Positions 1 to 5,671 of a DNA stretch of 6,105 bases are shown here, piece by piece. The notes below the pieces were generated by a model, which was not told the DNA's origin, made no database searches, and saw nothing but the letters and a program-made list of their open reading frames with translations. The stretch is from contig JAMCTV010000096.1 of assembly GCA_023381235.1 (NCBI GenBank), forward strand, positions 1 to 6,105, in the 5' to 3' direction. Origin of the DNA: Gammaproteobacteria bacterium (GTDB lineage: Bacteria > Pseudomonadota > Gammaproteobacteria > SURF-13). The translations under genes were made by a program, and so were the position numbers. Positions within the stretch are counted from its first letter, which is position 1. Every line of letters starts with the position of its first letter.

Positions 1-210
1 CCGCTCCGTCACCGCCGCCACGCGGGTGCGCGCCTGGCTGGTCTTGACCTCCAGGCTGTCGCGCTGCGCGATGAGCGCGCCGTATTGCTTGCGCAGCACC
101 TCGTTGTCGCGCTTGAGCAGCTCGCACTCCTGTATCAGTTGCTCGACCCGCGCCTCCAGCTTTTTGAATTCGGTCTCGCCGATGTGTGTGCCATTGTGTG
201 TGTTAGCCAT
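1..210 (-). CDS. TIGR02449-type small coiled-coil protein, C-terminus cut by the window edge
   Basis: The minus strand is open from an ATG at 210-208 to the left edge, giving 70 codons with no stop. After a short polar N-terminus (MANTHNGTHIGE) the protein is one amphipathic coiled coil: EFKKLEARVEQLIQECELLK, then a charged stretch ending in ARTRVAAVTER. The pattern LxxRVxxLIxxCExLKxxNxxLR, followed near the end by ARxRVxA, is that of the TIGR02449 family, as I recall it about 65-75 residues long. Only a few residues should therefore be missing. In many gammaproteobacteria this gene lies next to zapA and the 6S RNA gene; that neighbourhood would be to the left and is not visible. A division-related, ZapB-like role is inference. 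It lies 34 bases downstream of rnd on the same strand. No Shine-Dalgarno sequence precedes the ATG, and no other in-frame start is available nearby. Confidence 0.8.
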   Translation of the reverse strand, partial: MANTHNGTHIGETEFKKLEARVEQLIQECELLKRDNEVLRKQYGALIAQRDSLEVKTSQARTRVAAVTER

Positions 211-219
211 ACCATGTGC

Positions 220-248
220 ACTATAGTGCGCCCTGTCATCAGGGTCAA
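220..248 (-). promoter_or_regulatory. Sigma70-type promoter for the small coiled-coil gene
   Basis: On the minus strand a -35 box TTGACC (248-243) and a -10 box TATAGT (225-220) are separated by exactly 17 bases. Each box matches its consensus at 5 of 6 positions. The -35 box overlaps the rnd stop codon (247-245). The -10 lies inside a perfect 12-base palindrome, GCACTATAGTGC (218-229), which could be an operator or could be chance. Transcription would be expected to start around 215-211, at or just before the ATG at 210, so mRNA from this promoter would have almost no leader. This is a pattern match only. Confidence 0.55.
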
Positions 249-1369
249 CAGCCCGCCAGCACCTGGTCCAGTTCCTTTCCAAACAACTCGCCGCGCCAGC
301 CGCGGCGCAACAAACCCTGGTCGTCACCCAACACCATCTGGCGCAGATACTTGCGGCTCGCCACATAGGCGGGGTTGAGTCCCTGCTGCTGCGCACGCGC
401 CGTGACCAGCGCCAGCAGCTTGTCCAGCCGCGCCTGCTGCTTGATATCCAGGCGCGCGGGCGGCGCGGCGGCCGGCCACTGTTCCGGGGCAAGCCGGCGC
501 GCCTCCTGGATCAGCTTTAATAATTCCGCGCCATGCCGCTCCACACTGCGCGCGCTGACACCGAGCGCGCCCAATTCGGCAAGTGTCGCGGGCTGCGCTC
601 GCGCCAGCGCAAGCAGCAGGGCGTCGTCCATGATCCATTTGCGCGGACGGTTGGCGTTCTGCGCGCGCCGCTCGCGCCAGGCCGCCAGGGCGCGCAGCAC
701 CGCCAGTTCGGCGCCGCTCAAAGTATGCGCCAGGCCCACGCGCCGCCACGCCTCGTCCGGCTCATTGATATAGCGCGCGGCATCGCTCAGCGCGGCGGCG
801 TCTTCCTGATACCAGTCGAGCCAGCCTTTTTCCCGTAGCGCGGCGCGCAGCTTGTGATAGACCGGCCCCAGATAGCGCACGTCATCGGCGGCGTAGTCCA
901 GTTGTTCGGCGCGGAGCGGGCGCTGCGCCCAGTCGGTGCGCGTGTGCGCCTTGGCCAACTGCACCTCCTCCTGCTGCGCAACCAGGGCGGCATAACCCAT
1001 TTGTTCGCCCAGACCGAGCATGGCTGCGGCGAGTTGTGTATCGAATACCGGTTGCGGCACGATCTGGTACAGATCGTGTAAAATCTCCAAGTCCTGATGC
1101 GCGGCGTGCAACACCTTGACCGTGGCAGGGTCATACAGCAGTTCGCGCAGCGGGCTAAGGCTGGTCCTGAGCCCGGTCGAAGGATCGTCCAGCGCCAGGG
1201 GGTCTATGCAGGCGACGCCTTGTTCGCAGGCGACCTGAATCAGGCACAGGCGCGCGTAGAAGGTGTCGGTGCGCATGAACTCGGTGTCGAGCGCAAGCCA
1301 GGCGCTGCCGCTGAAGCGCTGGCACAGCGCGCGCAGCTCGGATTCGGTACTGACGTAAAATGGTTGCAT
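245..1369 (-). CDS. rnd: Ribonuclease D
   Basis: This is a 374-residue protein (the E. coli enzyme is 375), a 3'-to-5' exoribonuclease of the DEDD-y family that trims tRNA and other stable-RNA 3' ends. The exonuclease domain is complete: ExoI LALDTEF (D28, E30), ExoII VLHAAHQDLEIL (D93) and ExoIII LDYAADDVRYL (Y159 and D163, the Y-x3-D signature). An HRDC domain follows at about 215-290 (ELAVLRALAAWRERRAQ to LLKLIQEA). The C-terminal part ends with the family-typical GWRGEL near 355. One oddity: compared with E. coli, eight extra residues (PSTGLRTS, 63-70) sit between IDPL and SPLREL, encoded by a REP-like sequence. They fall outside the catalytic motifs and the frame is kept, so activity is probably retained. 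The start was chosen because ExoI then falls at the usual distance from the N-terminus. No strong Shine-Dalgarno sequence is seen. Confidence 0.95.
   Translation of the reverse strand: MQPFYVSTESELRALCQRFSGSAWLALDTEFMRTDTFYARLCLIQVACEQGVACIDPLALDDPSTGLRTSLSPLRELLYDPATVKVLHAAHQDLEILHDLYQIVPQPVFDTQLAAAMLGLGEQMGYAALVAQQEEVQLAKAHTRTDWAQRPLRAEQLDYAADDVRYLGPVYHKLRAALREKGWLDWYQEDAAALSDAARYINEPDEAWRRVGLAHTLSGAELAVLRALAAWRERRAQNANRPRKWIMDDALLLALARAQPATLAELGALGVSARSVERHGAELLKLIQEARRLAPEQWPAAAPPARLDIKQQARLDKLLALVTARAQQQGLNPAYVASRKYLRQMVLGDDQGLLRRGWRGELFGKELDQVLAGC
1160..1184 (-). repeat. REP-like palindromic repeat inserted in frame in rnd
   Basis: On the minus strand, 1184-1165 reads TCCTTCGACCGGGCTCAGGA. 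It has 4-base outer arms (TCCT/AGGA) and the layout CCTTCGAC-N-GCTCAGG, which resembles a short extragenic palindrome common in proteobacterial genomes. It is translated as PSTGLRTS together with the following bases. These eight residues are exactly the excess over E. coli RNase D between IDPL and SPL, which suggests a 24-base in-frame insertion at about 1160-1183. The repeat-family assignment comes from memory of the consensus, and only one copy is present in the window. Confidence 0.5.
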
Positions 1370-1377
1370 GGTGCTCT

Positions 1378-1383
1378 ATTATA
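1378..1383 (-). promoter_or_regulatory. Possible -10 box for rnd
   Basis: A perfect TATAAT occurs on the minus strand 8 bases before the rnd start codon. No convincing -35 box lies 16-18 bases upstream (the bases there read about CCCCAT) and there is no extended -10 TG. If used, it would give an almost leaderless rnd transcript. It is weak evidence taken alone and may be chance in an AT-rich gap. Confidence 0.25.
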
Positions 1384-1465
1384 TTTGCCTTCACGTTATT
1401 ATGGGGACGCTGGCGAGCTGTTTTAAGCCTTTTCCACTGAGCAAACGAATAATCCAAGACTGCGC

Positions 1466-1945
1466 TTGACCGCCCTGCTCACCCTGTTCCTTAATCTGTG
1501 CCTGTTGCGCGCCAAACCGCAAGACCTGCCCGCGTCCGGGCGGCTGACGGGCGCGGCGCTGGCCGCCTATTTCCTTGCCGGATGGATGATCACCCTTACC
1601 CAGCAGCCCGCCGGCCCCGCCGTGCTGGCGGCGCTGGCCGACAGCGCCGTGCTCGCCCTGCTCACCCATACGGTATTACTGTTGCGCAAGCATCCTGAAC
1701 GCCTGGCGCAAACCCTGTCCGCGCTGGCGGGCACGGGCGCCGTGATACAGCTTATCGCCTGGCCGCTGCTCGCCACACCCGCGCTGCTTGCGCTGCTGGT
1801 CTGGAACCTGGCCATCAACGCGCACATCCTGCGTCACGCCCTGGAAGTACGCCTCGGCCCCGCCATCCTCATCAGCGTAGGTTTTCTGTTGGTGTCCGTC
1901 ACCGTCGCACTGGCGCTTGCCCCCCTGTCTCAAGGCGCGAACTGA
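1466..1945 (+). CDS. Unrecognised polytopic inner-membrane protein upstream of mpl
   Basis: The function is unknown. From TTG at 1466 the protein is 159 residues and almost entirely hydrophobic, with about four or five membrane segments (roughly 26-43, 49-72, 84-104, 105-122 and 132-155) and a short hydrophobic N-terminus (TALLTLFLNLCLL). Notable soluble motifs are KPQDLPAS near residue 20 and WNLAINAHILRHALE in the second half. I have an impression of similar PQDLPAS-containing hypothetical proteins in other beta- and gammaproteobacteria but no named function. The start is uncertain: the frame is open back to a stop at 1424-1426 but contains no ATG or GTG, only TTG 1466, CTG 1460 or rarer codons, and no clear Shine-Dalgarno sequence. 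Its stop (1943-1945) is 4 bases before the mpl ATG, so the two are very likely co-transcribed. A link to cell-wall recycling rests on that position alone. Confidence 0.7.
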   Translation: MTALLTLFLNLCLLRAKPQDLPASGRLTGAALAAYFLAGWMITLTQQPAGPAVLAALADSAVLALLTHTVLLLRKHPERLAQTLSALAGTGAVIQLIAWPLLATPALLALLVWNLAINAHILRHALEVRLGPAILISVGFLLVSVTVALALAPLSQGAN

Positions 1946-1949
1946 CGCC

Positions 1950-3305
1950 ATGCACCTGCACATCCTCGGCGTCTGCGGCACCCTCATGGGCGGCATCGCG
2001 CGCCTGGCGCGCGAGGCGGGCCACTCGGTAAGCGGTTCCGACCAAAATGTCTACCCGCCCATGAGCACGCAGCTCGCGCAGCTCGGTGTCACCGTCAAGC
2101 AAGGCTACCATGCCGAACACCTGCAACCCGCGCCGGACTGCGTGGTGATCGGCAACGCGCTGTCGCGCGGCAACCCGGCGGTAGAGTATGTGCTCAACCA
2201 AGACCTGCCTTATAGCTCCGGTCCGTCATTTCTGGCGCAGCACATTCTTAAAGAGCGTTGGGTGCTGGCGGTGGCGGGCACGCATGGCAAGACCACCACC
2301 AGTTCGATGCTGGCCTGGATACTGGAACACGCCGGCCTCGAACCCGGCTTTCTGATTGGCGGGGTGGCGCAGAATTTCGGCGTCAGCGCGCGCCTGGGTA
2401 AAACGCCGTTTTTCGTCATTGAGGCGGATGAATACGACAGCGCGTTTTTCGATAAACGCTCCAAATTCATCCACTACCGCCCACGCACCGCCATCCTCAA
2501 CAATCTTGAGTTCGATCATGCTGACATCTTCTCCGATCTTGCAGCTATCGAGCAGCAATTTCATCATTTTGTGCGCATCATTCCCGGCCAGGGGCTAATC
2601 GTAACCAATGGCACAAACGAGGCCTTGACACGAGTACTCAAGCGCGGCTGCTGGACGCCGGTGGAGCGTTTTGGGGTCAGCGATGGCTGGAGCATCCAGG
2701 AGCACGATGCGGAGCCAGGCTTCGGCATTCTGTACCAAGGCCAGCGACAGGGACGGCTGAACTGGAGCCTGCTCGGTGTGCACAACCAGATGAACGCCCT
2801 CGCCGCCATTGCCGCCGCGCGTCACGCCGGTGTCACGCCCGCCCAGGCGATAGGCGCCCTGCGCGAGTTTCAAGGCGTGCAGAGGCGCATGGAAGTGCGC
2901 GGCAGCGTGAACGGCGTCACTGTGTACGACGACTTCGCGCACCACCCCACCGCAATCGCCACCACCTTGCACGGCTTGCGCCGGCGCGTAGGCAAGGCGC
3001 GCATCCTAGCCGTGCTGGAGCCGCGCTCCAACACCATGCGCTTAGGGGTGCACCGGCACACACTGGCGCCGTCATTGAGCCTGGCGGATGCGGTATTTCT
3101 TTACCAGCCGCCGGACCTCGGCTGGGAGCTAAGCGCAGTCGCGGCCGCCCTGACCAATAAAAAATCGCAGGTACTGGACTCTATCGCCACACTGACCGAG
3201 GCAATAGCCCAGGAGGCGCGCGCCGGCGATCACGTGCTGATTATGAGCAACGGCAGCTTCGGCGGCCTGCACGAACAGTTGATCGAACGTTTGAGAAAAC
3301 TCTAA
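1950..3305 (+). CDS. mpl: UDP-MurNAc:L-Ala-gamma-D-Glu-meso-DAP ligase (murein peptide ligase)
   Basis: This 451-residue cytoplasmic Mur ligase reattaches the tripeptide salvaged from old murein to UDP-N-acetylmuramic acid, using ATP. It short-cuts the MurC-MurD-MurE steps. Motifs in order: N-terminal MHLHILGVCGTLMGG Rossmann segment; ATP-binding P-loop GTHGKTTTSSM (110-120, K114); IEADEYDSAFFDKRSKF (157-173), the signature that separates Mpl from MurC; NNLEFDHADIF (184-194); LGVHNQMNALAA (275-286); YDDFAHHPTAI (326-336); EPRSNTMRLG (357-366); and SNGSFGG near the C-terminus. E. coli Mpl is about 457 residues, so it is full length. The frame extends 11 codons upstream to 1917, but ATG 1950 matches the family N-terminus and avoids overlap with the preceding gene. 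No good Shine-Dalgarno sequence sits at the usual distance (AAGG is 14 bases away), so coupling to the upstream gene is plausible. The stop overlaps that of dgkA on the other strand. Confidence 0.96.
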   Translation: MHLHILGVCGTLMGGIARLAREAGHSVSGSDQNVYPPMSTQLAQLGVTVKQGYHAEHLQPAPDCVVIGNALSRGNPAVEYVLNQDLPYSSGPSFLAQHILKERWVLAVAGTHGKTTTSSMLAWILEHAGLEPGFLIGGVAQNFGVSARLGKTPFFVIEADEYDSAFFDKRSKFIHYRPRTAILNNLEFDHADIFSDLAAIEQQFHHFVRIIPGQGLIVTNGTNEALTRVLKRGCWTPVERFGVSDGWSIQEHDAEPGFGILYQGQRQGRLNWSLLGVHNQMNALAAIAAARHAGVTPAQAIGALREFQGVQRRMEVRGSVNGVTVYDDFAHHPTAIATTLHGLRRRVGKARILAVLEPRSNTMRLGVHRHTLAPSLSLADAVFLYQPPDLGWELSAVAAALTNKKSQVLDSIATLTEAIAQEARAGDHVLIMSNGSFGGLHEQLIERLRKL

Positions 3306-3658
3306 AACTCCGCTACCGACAACACCATCAACACGCCCACCCACACGGCGGCGAGGCTGAGCAGCAGCACCGCGGCGGCGGCGCAGTCCTTGACCAGCTT
3401 GATGCGCGGGTGGCGCTCCGGGTGCAAGTGATCCACCAGGTGTTCGAGCGCGGTATTGATAAGCTCGGCCGCCAGCACCAGCGCGATCGTCATCCCCACC
3501 AGCGCCCACCACACCAGCGCCGGGCGCAGCACGGCCAGCGCAAGCAGCGCGGCGGCGGCAAACCACAGTTGCACGCGCAGACTGCGCTCGCTGCGCCATG
3601 TCTCCTGCAACCCGCGCCAGGCAAAACCAAAACGTTTGTACAGCGGCTGGTTTTTCAT
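3302..3658 (-). CDS. dgkA: Diacylglycerol kinase, DgkA family
   Basis: This is a small integral membrane lipid kinase, 118 residues from ATG 3658 (E. coli DgkA is 122). The family phosphorylates diacylglycerol to phosphatidic acid with ATP in the inner membrane; some members use undecaprenol instead. Numbered from this start, the visible features are FAWRGLQETWRSE with the conserved Glu at 24, three hydrophobic segments (about 34-50, 50-67 and 93-115), the active-site helix AAELINTALEHLVD (E65, N68, E72), and KDCAAAAV (K90, D91). The ATG at 3658 lies 1 base after the PAP2 stop. A start at 3673 would add MSVSD, overlap the PAP2 gene by 14 bases and has a GGAAG upstream, so it cannot be excluded. 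It is the last gene of the minus-strand cluster. Its TAG (3304-3302) overlaps the mpl TAA, leaving no space for a terminator between the two genes. Confidence 0.92.
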   Translation of the reverse strand: MKNQPLYKRFGFAWRGLQETWRSERSLRVQLWFAAAALLALAVLRPALVWWALVGMTIALVLAAELINTALEHLVDHLHPERHPRIKLVKDCAAAAVLLLSLAAVWVGVLMVLSVAEF

Positions 3659-3659
3659 A

Positions 3660-4412
3660 TCACTCACGGACATCCACTTCCGGCATGACGTAGCGCTGCG
3701 CTTCCTGCGTGTGGCGTTGCGTCAAATACCAGCCCGTGCTGAACAGCAGGGCCAGCAGCGCCGCCATGCTCAGCGCGCGCGCCGGCGGGCGCGCAGAGGC
3801 GTGACGCCGGTAGCTGGCCATCAACAGCGTAACCCAGAACAGGCCCAGCGTGAGGCCGCCCAGCACATCGGACAGCCAGTGCGCGCCGAGATACAGGCGC
3901 GACACAACGACTACCATGATAATCAGGCCGGCCGCGCCATAAGCCGCCCAACGCCGCGTCTTACCGGGTCCCTGCGCGATCAGCAGCGCGAGAAAGCCGT
4001 AGCTCACCATACTCATGGTGGCGTGCGCGCTGGGAAACCCATAGGCCGAAACACCCGTGTACAGATCAAACGGACGCGGCAGGTGCAGGATCTGTTTCAA
4101 CGCCAAAGGGACAACAACGGCGAACCCGTGCGCCGCCAGCCAATGCCAGGCGGCGCGCCAGTGATGCCGCCACAGCAGCACCGCCCCTACCGCCGCAAAC
4201 AGCGCGCCGATGGTGTAGAGACTGCCGAGTTGGGTCAGCGCCACCATCGTCTGGTCGGCCCACGGCTCACGCCATGTTTGCAGGGCGTTGAATACCGCGT
4301 TGTCCATGCGCGCCAAGACATCGCCGCGCAGGGCGAGATACACCACTCCGCAGAAGAGCAGCGCCAGCGTGATGAGTAACAGCAATGCGCCGGACAGGCG
4401 CTGGCATTTCAT
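3660..4412 (-). CDS. Membrane PAP2-family lipid phosphatase
   Basis: The 250-residue protein has the complete PAP2 active site: motif 1 K106-x6-R113-P114 (KQILHLPRP), motif 2 PSAH (127-130, catalytic H130) and motif 3 SRLYLGAHWLSD (R172, H178, D182). An N-terminal membrane segment (about 7-29) is followed by further segments at about 58-80, 92-108, 133-146, 158-170 and 183-199, then an RRHASARPPAR linker and a last helix at about 213-230. The family removes phosphate from lipid phosphates such as phosphatidate, phosphatidylglycerophosphate or undecaprenyl pyrophosphate on the outer face of the membrane; the substrate cannot be read from sequence. The frame is open upstream to 4880, but those codons overlap the MFS gene. 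ATG 4412 overlaps the MFS stop as ATGA and gives a proper N-terminus. The tight link to dgkA pairs a lipid phosphatase with a lipid kinase. Confidence 0.93.
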   Translation of the reverse strand: MKCQRLSGALLLLITLALLFCGVVYLALRGDVLARMDNAVFNALQTWREPWADQTMVALTQLGSLYTIGALFAAVGAVLLWRHHWRAAWHWLAAHGFAVVVPLALKQILHLPRPFDLYTGVSAYGFPSAHATMSMVSYGFLALLIAQGPGKTRRWAAYGAAGLIIMVVVVSRLYLGAHWLSDVLGGLTLGLFWVTLLMASYRRHASARPPARALSMAALLALLFSTGWYLTQRHTQEAQRYVMPEVDVRE

Positions 4413-5566
4413 ACAGGCAGCGGCCGCCGGCTTAACAGCGCGAGCGTCGCGGCCGCCACGGCGGTAAGCAAGGCTGAAATGGTAAACGCGTAACCCATGC
4501 CGTACACTTCCCACACCACGCCAAACCATAGCGCCCCGGGCAGGGCGAACAGGCCCACCGTCATATGATACAAGCCAAAGGCCGTACCCTTGGCGGCGGC
4601 GTGGGCGAGATCGCCGATCATGGCCAGTTCCGCCCCCTCGGTGCTGGCGGTCGCCGCGGCATAACCCACCAGCGCCGCCACGATCACCCAGAACTCGCTC
4701 GTCCACGGAATCAGCAACAGTAAAGCGACTTGCAGCGACCAGCCGCTGATCAACACCGGCAGACGACCGATGCGGTCGGACAGGCGGCCCGCAGGCACCG
4801 CTACCAGTGCACGCGCCAGATGCGCCGCCGCCCAGATCAGGGGAATCCACGGTACCGGCACGCCTTGCTGGCTGAGCCATAAAATCAGAAACGCGTCCGG
4901 CGCGCCGGACAAGGCCACGCCCCCTGCCGCAATCACCAGCACGCGCAGGCGCGGGTGCAGCAACGACCAGCGCAATGGCGGTGTGTGTTGCCGTTCAGTC
5001 CTGGCCGGAGCGCGCAAACCGAAAACCAGCAACGCCACCGCGAGCACCCCGGGCACTACCGAGACCAGAAACACTTCACGCATTTCCAGCCCCCAGGCCA
5101 GCAGGATCGCCGCCAGCAGCGGGCCGATCACCGCCCCGCTGTGATCCATGGCGCGATGTAGGCCGAAGGCGTGGCCGCGCACTGTTATATCTATGGTGCC
5201 GGACAGCCAGGCATCGCGCGGCGCGCTGCGCAGCCCCTTGCCGATGCGGTCGGTAAAGCGCAGCAGCAGCACCATACCCCAACTGTTGGCCAACCCCAGC
5301 AGCGGGCGCACCAAGTTCGACACGCTGTAGCCCGACACGGTGAGCAGCTTGCGCCCCACACCGCGATCGCTCATGCGCCCCGCCCACAGCTTGAGCAAAC
5401 TCACCGCGGTGTCCGCCACGCCTTCGATCAGGCCGATGATCGCGGGACCGGCACCCAGGGTGCCGGCCAGAAATATCGGCAGCAGCGGCGTAATCATGTC
5501 GCTCGCCACGTCGTTGAGAAAACTGACGGAACCGAGCAGCACTACAGTGGCAGGAAGTTTGGTCAT
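4409..5566 (-). CDS. MFS transporter, MJ1317-like subfamily
   Basis: This 385-residue major facilitator protein should span the inner membrane about 12 times. It shows both MFS motif A loops, GRMSDRGVGRK (63-73) and GRLSDRIGRLP (260-270), placed symmetrically in the two halves. The segments SVSFLNDVASDMITPLLPIF (13-32), GLIEGVADTAVS, RFTDRIGKGLRSAPRDAW (103-120) and HRAMDHSGAVIGPLL (137-151) are, as I recall, characteristic of the uncharacterised MJ1317-like group (cd17370). Its substrate is unknown. The open frame runs upstream to 5992 without another plausible start; ATG 5566 gives the expected N-terminus. No Shine-Dalgarno sequence precedes it, and the heptanucleotide repeat island begins only 9 bases upstream. 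Its TGA overlaps the ATG of the PAP2 gene (shared 4409-4412), indicating translational coupling. It lies 86 bases downstream of xerC, so it may be read through from that gene or have its own promoter within the repeat. Confidence 0.9.
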   Translation of the reverse strand: MTKLPATVVLLGSVSFLNDVASDMITPLLPIFLAGTLGAGPAIIGLIEGVADTAVSLLKLWAGRMSDRGVGRKLLTVSGYSVSNLVRPLLGLANSWGMVLLLRFTDRIGKGLRSAPRDAWLSGTIDITVRGHAFGLHRAMDHSGAVIGPLLAAILLAWGLEMREVFLVSVVPGVLAVALLVFGLRAPARTERQHTPPLRWSLLHPRLRVLVIAAGGVALSGAPDAFLILWLSQQGVPVPWIPLIWAAAHLARALVAVPAGRLSDRIGRLPVLISGWSLQVALLLLIPWTSEFWVIVAALVGYAAATASTEGAELAMIGDLAHAAAKGTAFGLYHMTVGLFALPGALWFGVVWEVYGMGYAFTISALLTAVAAATLALLSRRPLPV

Positions 5567-5575
5567 ATCAAAACA

Positions 5576-5671
5576 GATACAAGAGAAAAGATACAAGATA
5601 CAAGGTAAAAAAACTGGAGCCTTTTTGGTTATCTCATATTTTCTTTTCTCTTTTATCTTGTCTCTTTTCTC
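5576..5671. repeat. Inverted pair of heptanucleotide tandem arrays between xerC and the MFS gene
   Basis: On the plus strand, 5576-5610 divides exactly into five 7-mers: GATACAA, GAGAAAA, GATACAA, GATACAA, GGTAAAA. On the minus strand, 5671-5637 divides into five more: GAGAAAA, GAGACAA, GATAAAA, GAGAAAA, GAAAATA. The two arrays therefore face each other around a 26-base centre (5611-5636). Best pairing is 5583-5600 with 5671-5654, 17 of 18 matched, continuing imperfectly inward, so a long hairpin can form. By count 5571-5672 is about 29% GC, in sharp contrast with the GC-rich genes around it. The array overlaps the 3' end of xerC. It encodes no convincing gene; the frames stay open only because the unit contains no stop. 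It resembles heptanucleotide short tandem repeats described from cyanobacteria in type, not in sequence. Confidence 0.8.

Noticed and set aside
3154..3200. T-rich tract on the minus strand beyond the dgkA stop as a possible intrinsic terminator.
   Set aside because: The sequence before the T-run forms only a 3-base stem, and the tract codes for TNKK in mpl.
3774..3796. GCGCGC inverted repeat that might be a terminator or binding site.
   Set aside because: It lies inside the PAP2 coding region in a linker coding for Arg/Ala/Pro, has no T-run, and such GC alternation is common in this GC-rich DNA.
3456..4379. A 307-codon open frame on the plus strand.
   Set aside because: It is an antisense shadow of dgkA and the PAP2 gene, rich in Arg, Gln and Ala, with no recognisable domain. 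Both minus-strand genes have complete catalytic motifs.
4413..4880. The PAP2 reading frame stays open 156 codons upstream of ATG 4412.
   Set aside because: The region codes for the C-terminal half of the MFS transporter in another frame, and the translated extension is low-complexity Arg/Gly/Ala.
5611..5636. Centre of the repeat pair read as a hairpin terminator (A-run then T-run).
   Set aside because: Only the A5/T5 stretch pairs, with a mismatched GC middle, so it is not a convincing terminator on its own.
5576..5671. Repeated units suggesting a CRISPR array.
   Set aside because: The units are 7 bases, directly contiguous and without spacers, and they turn orientation at the centre; this is a tandem and inverted repeat.
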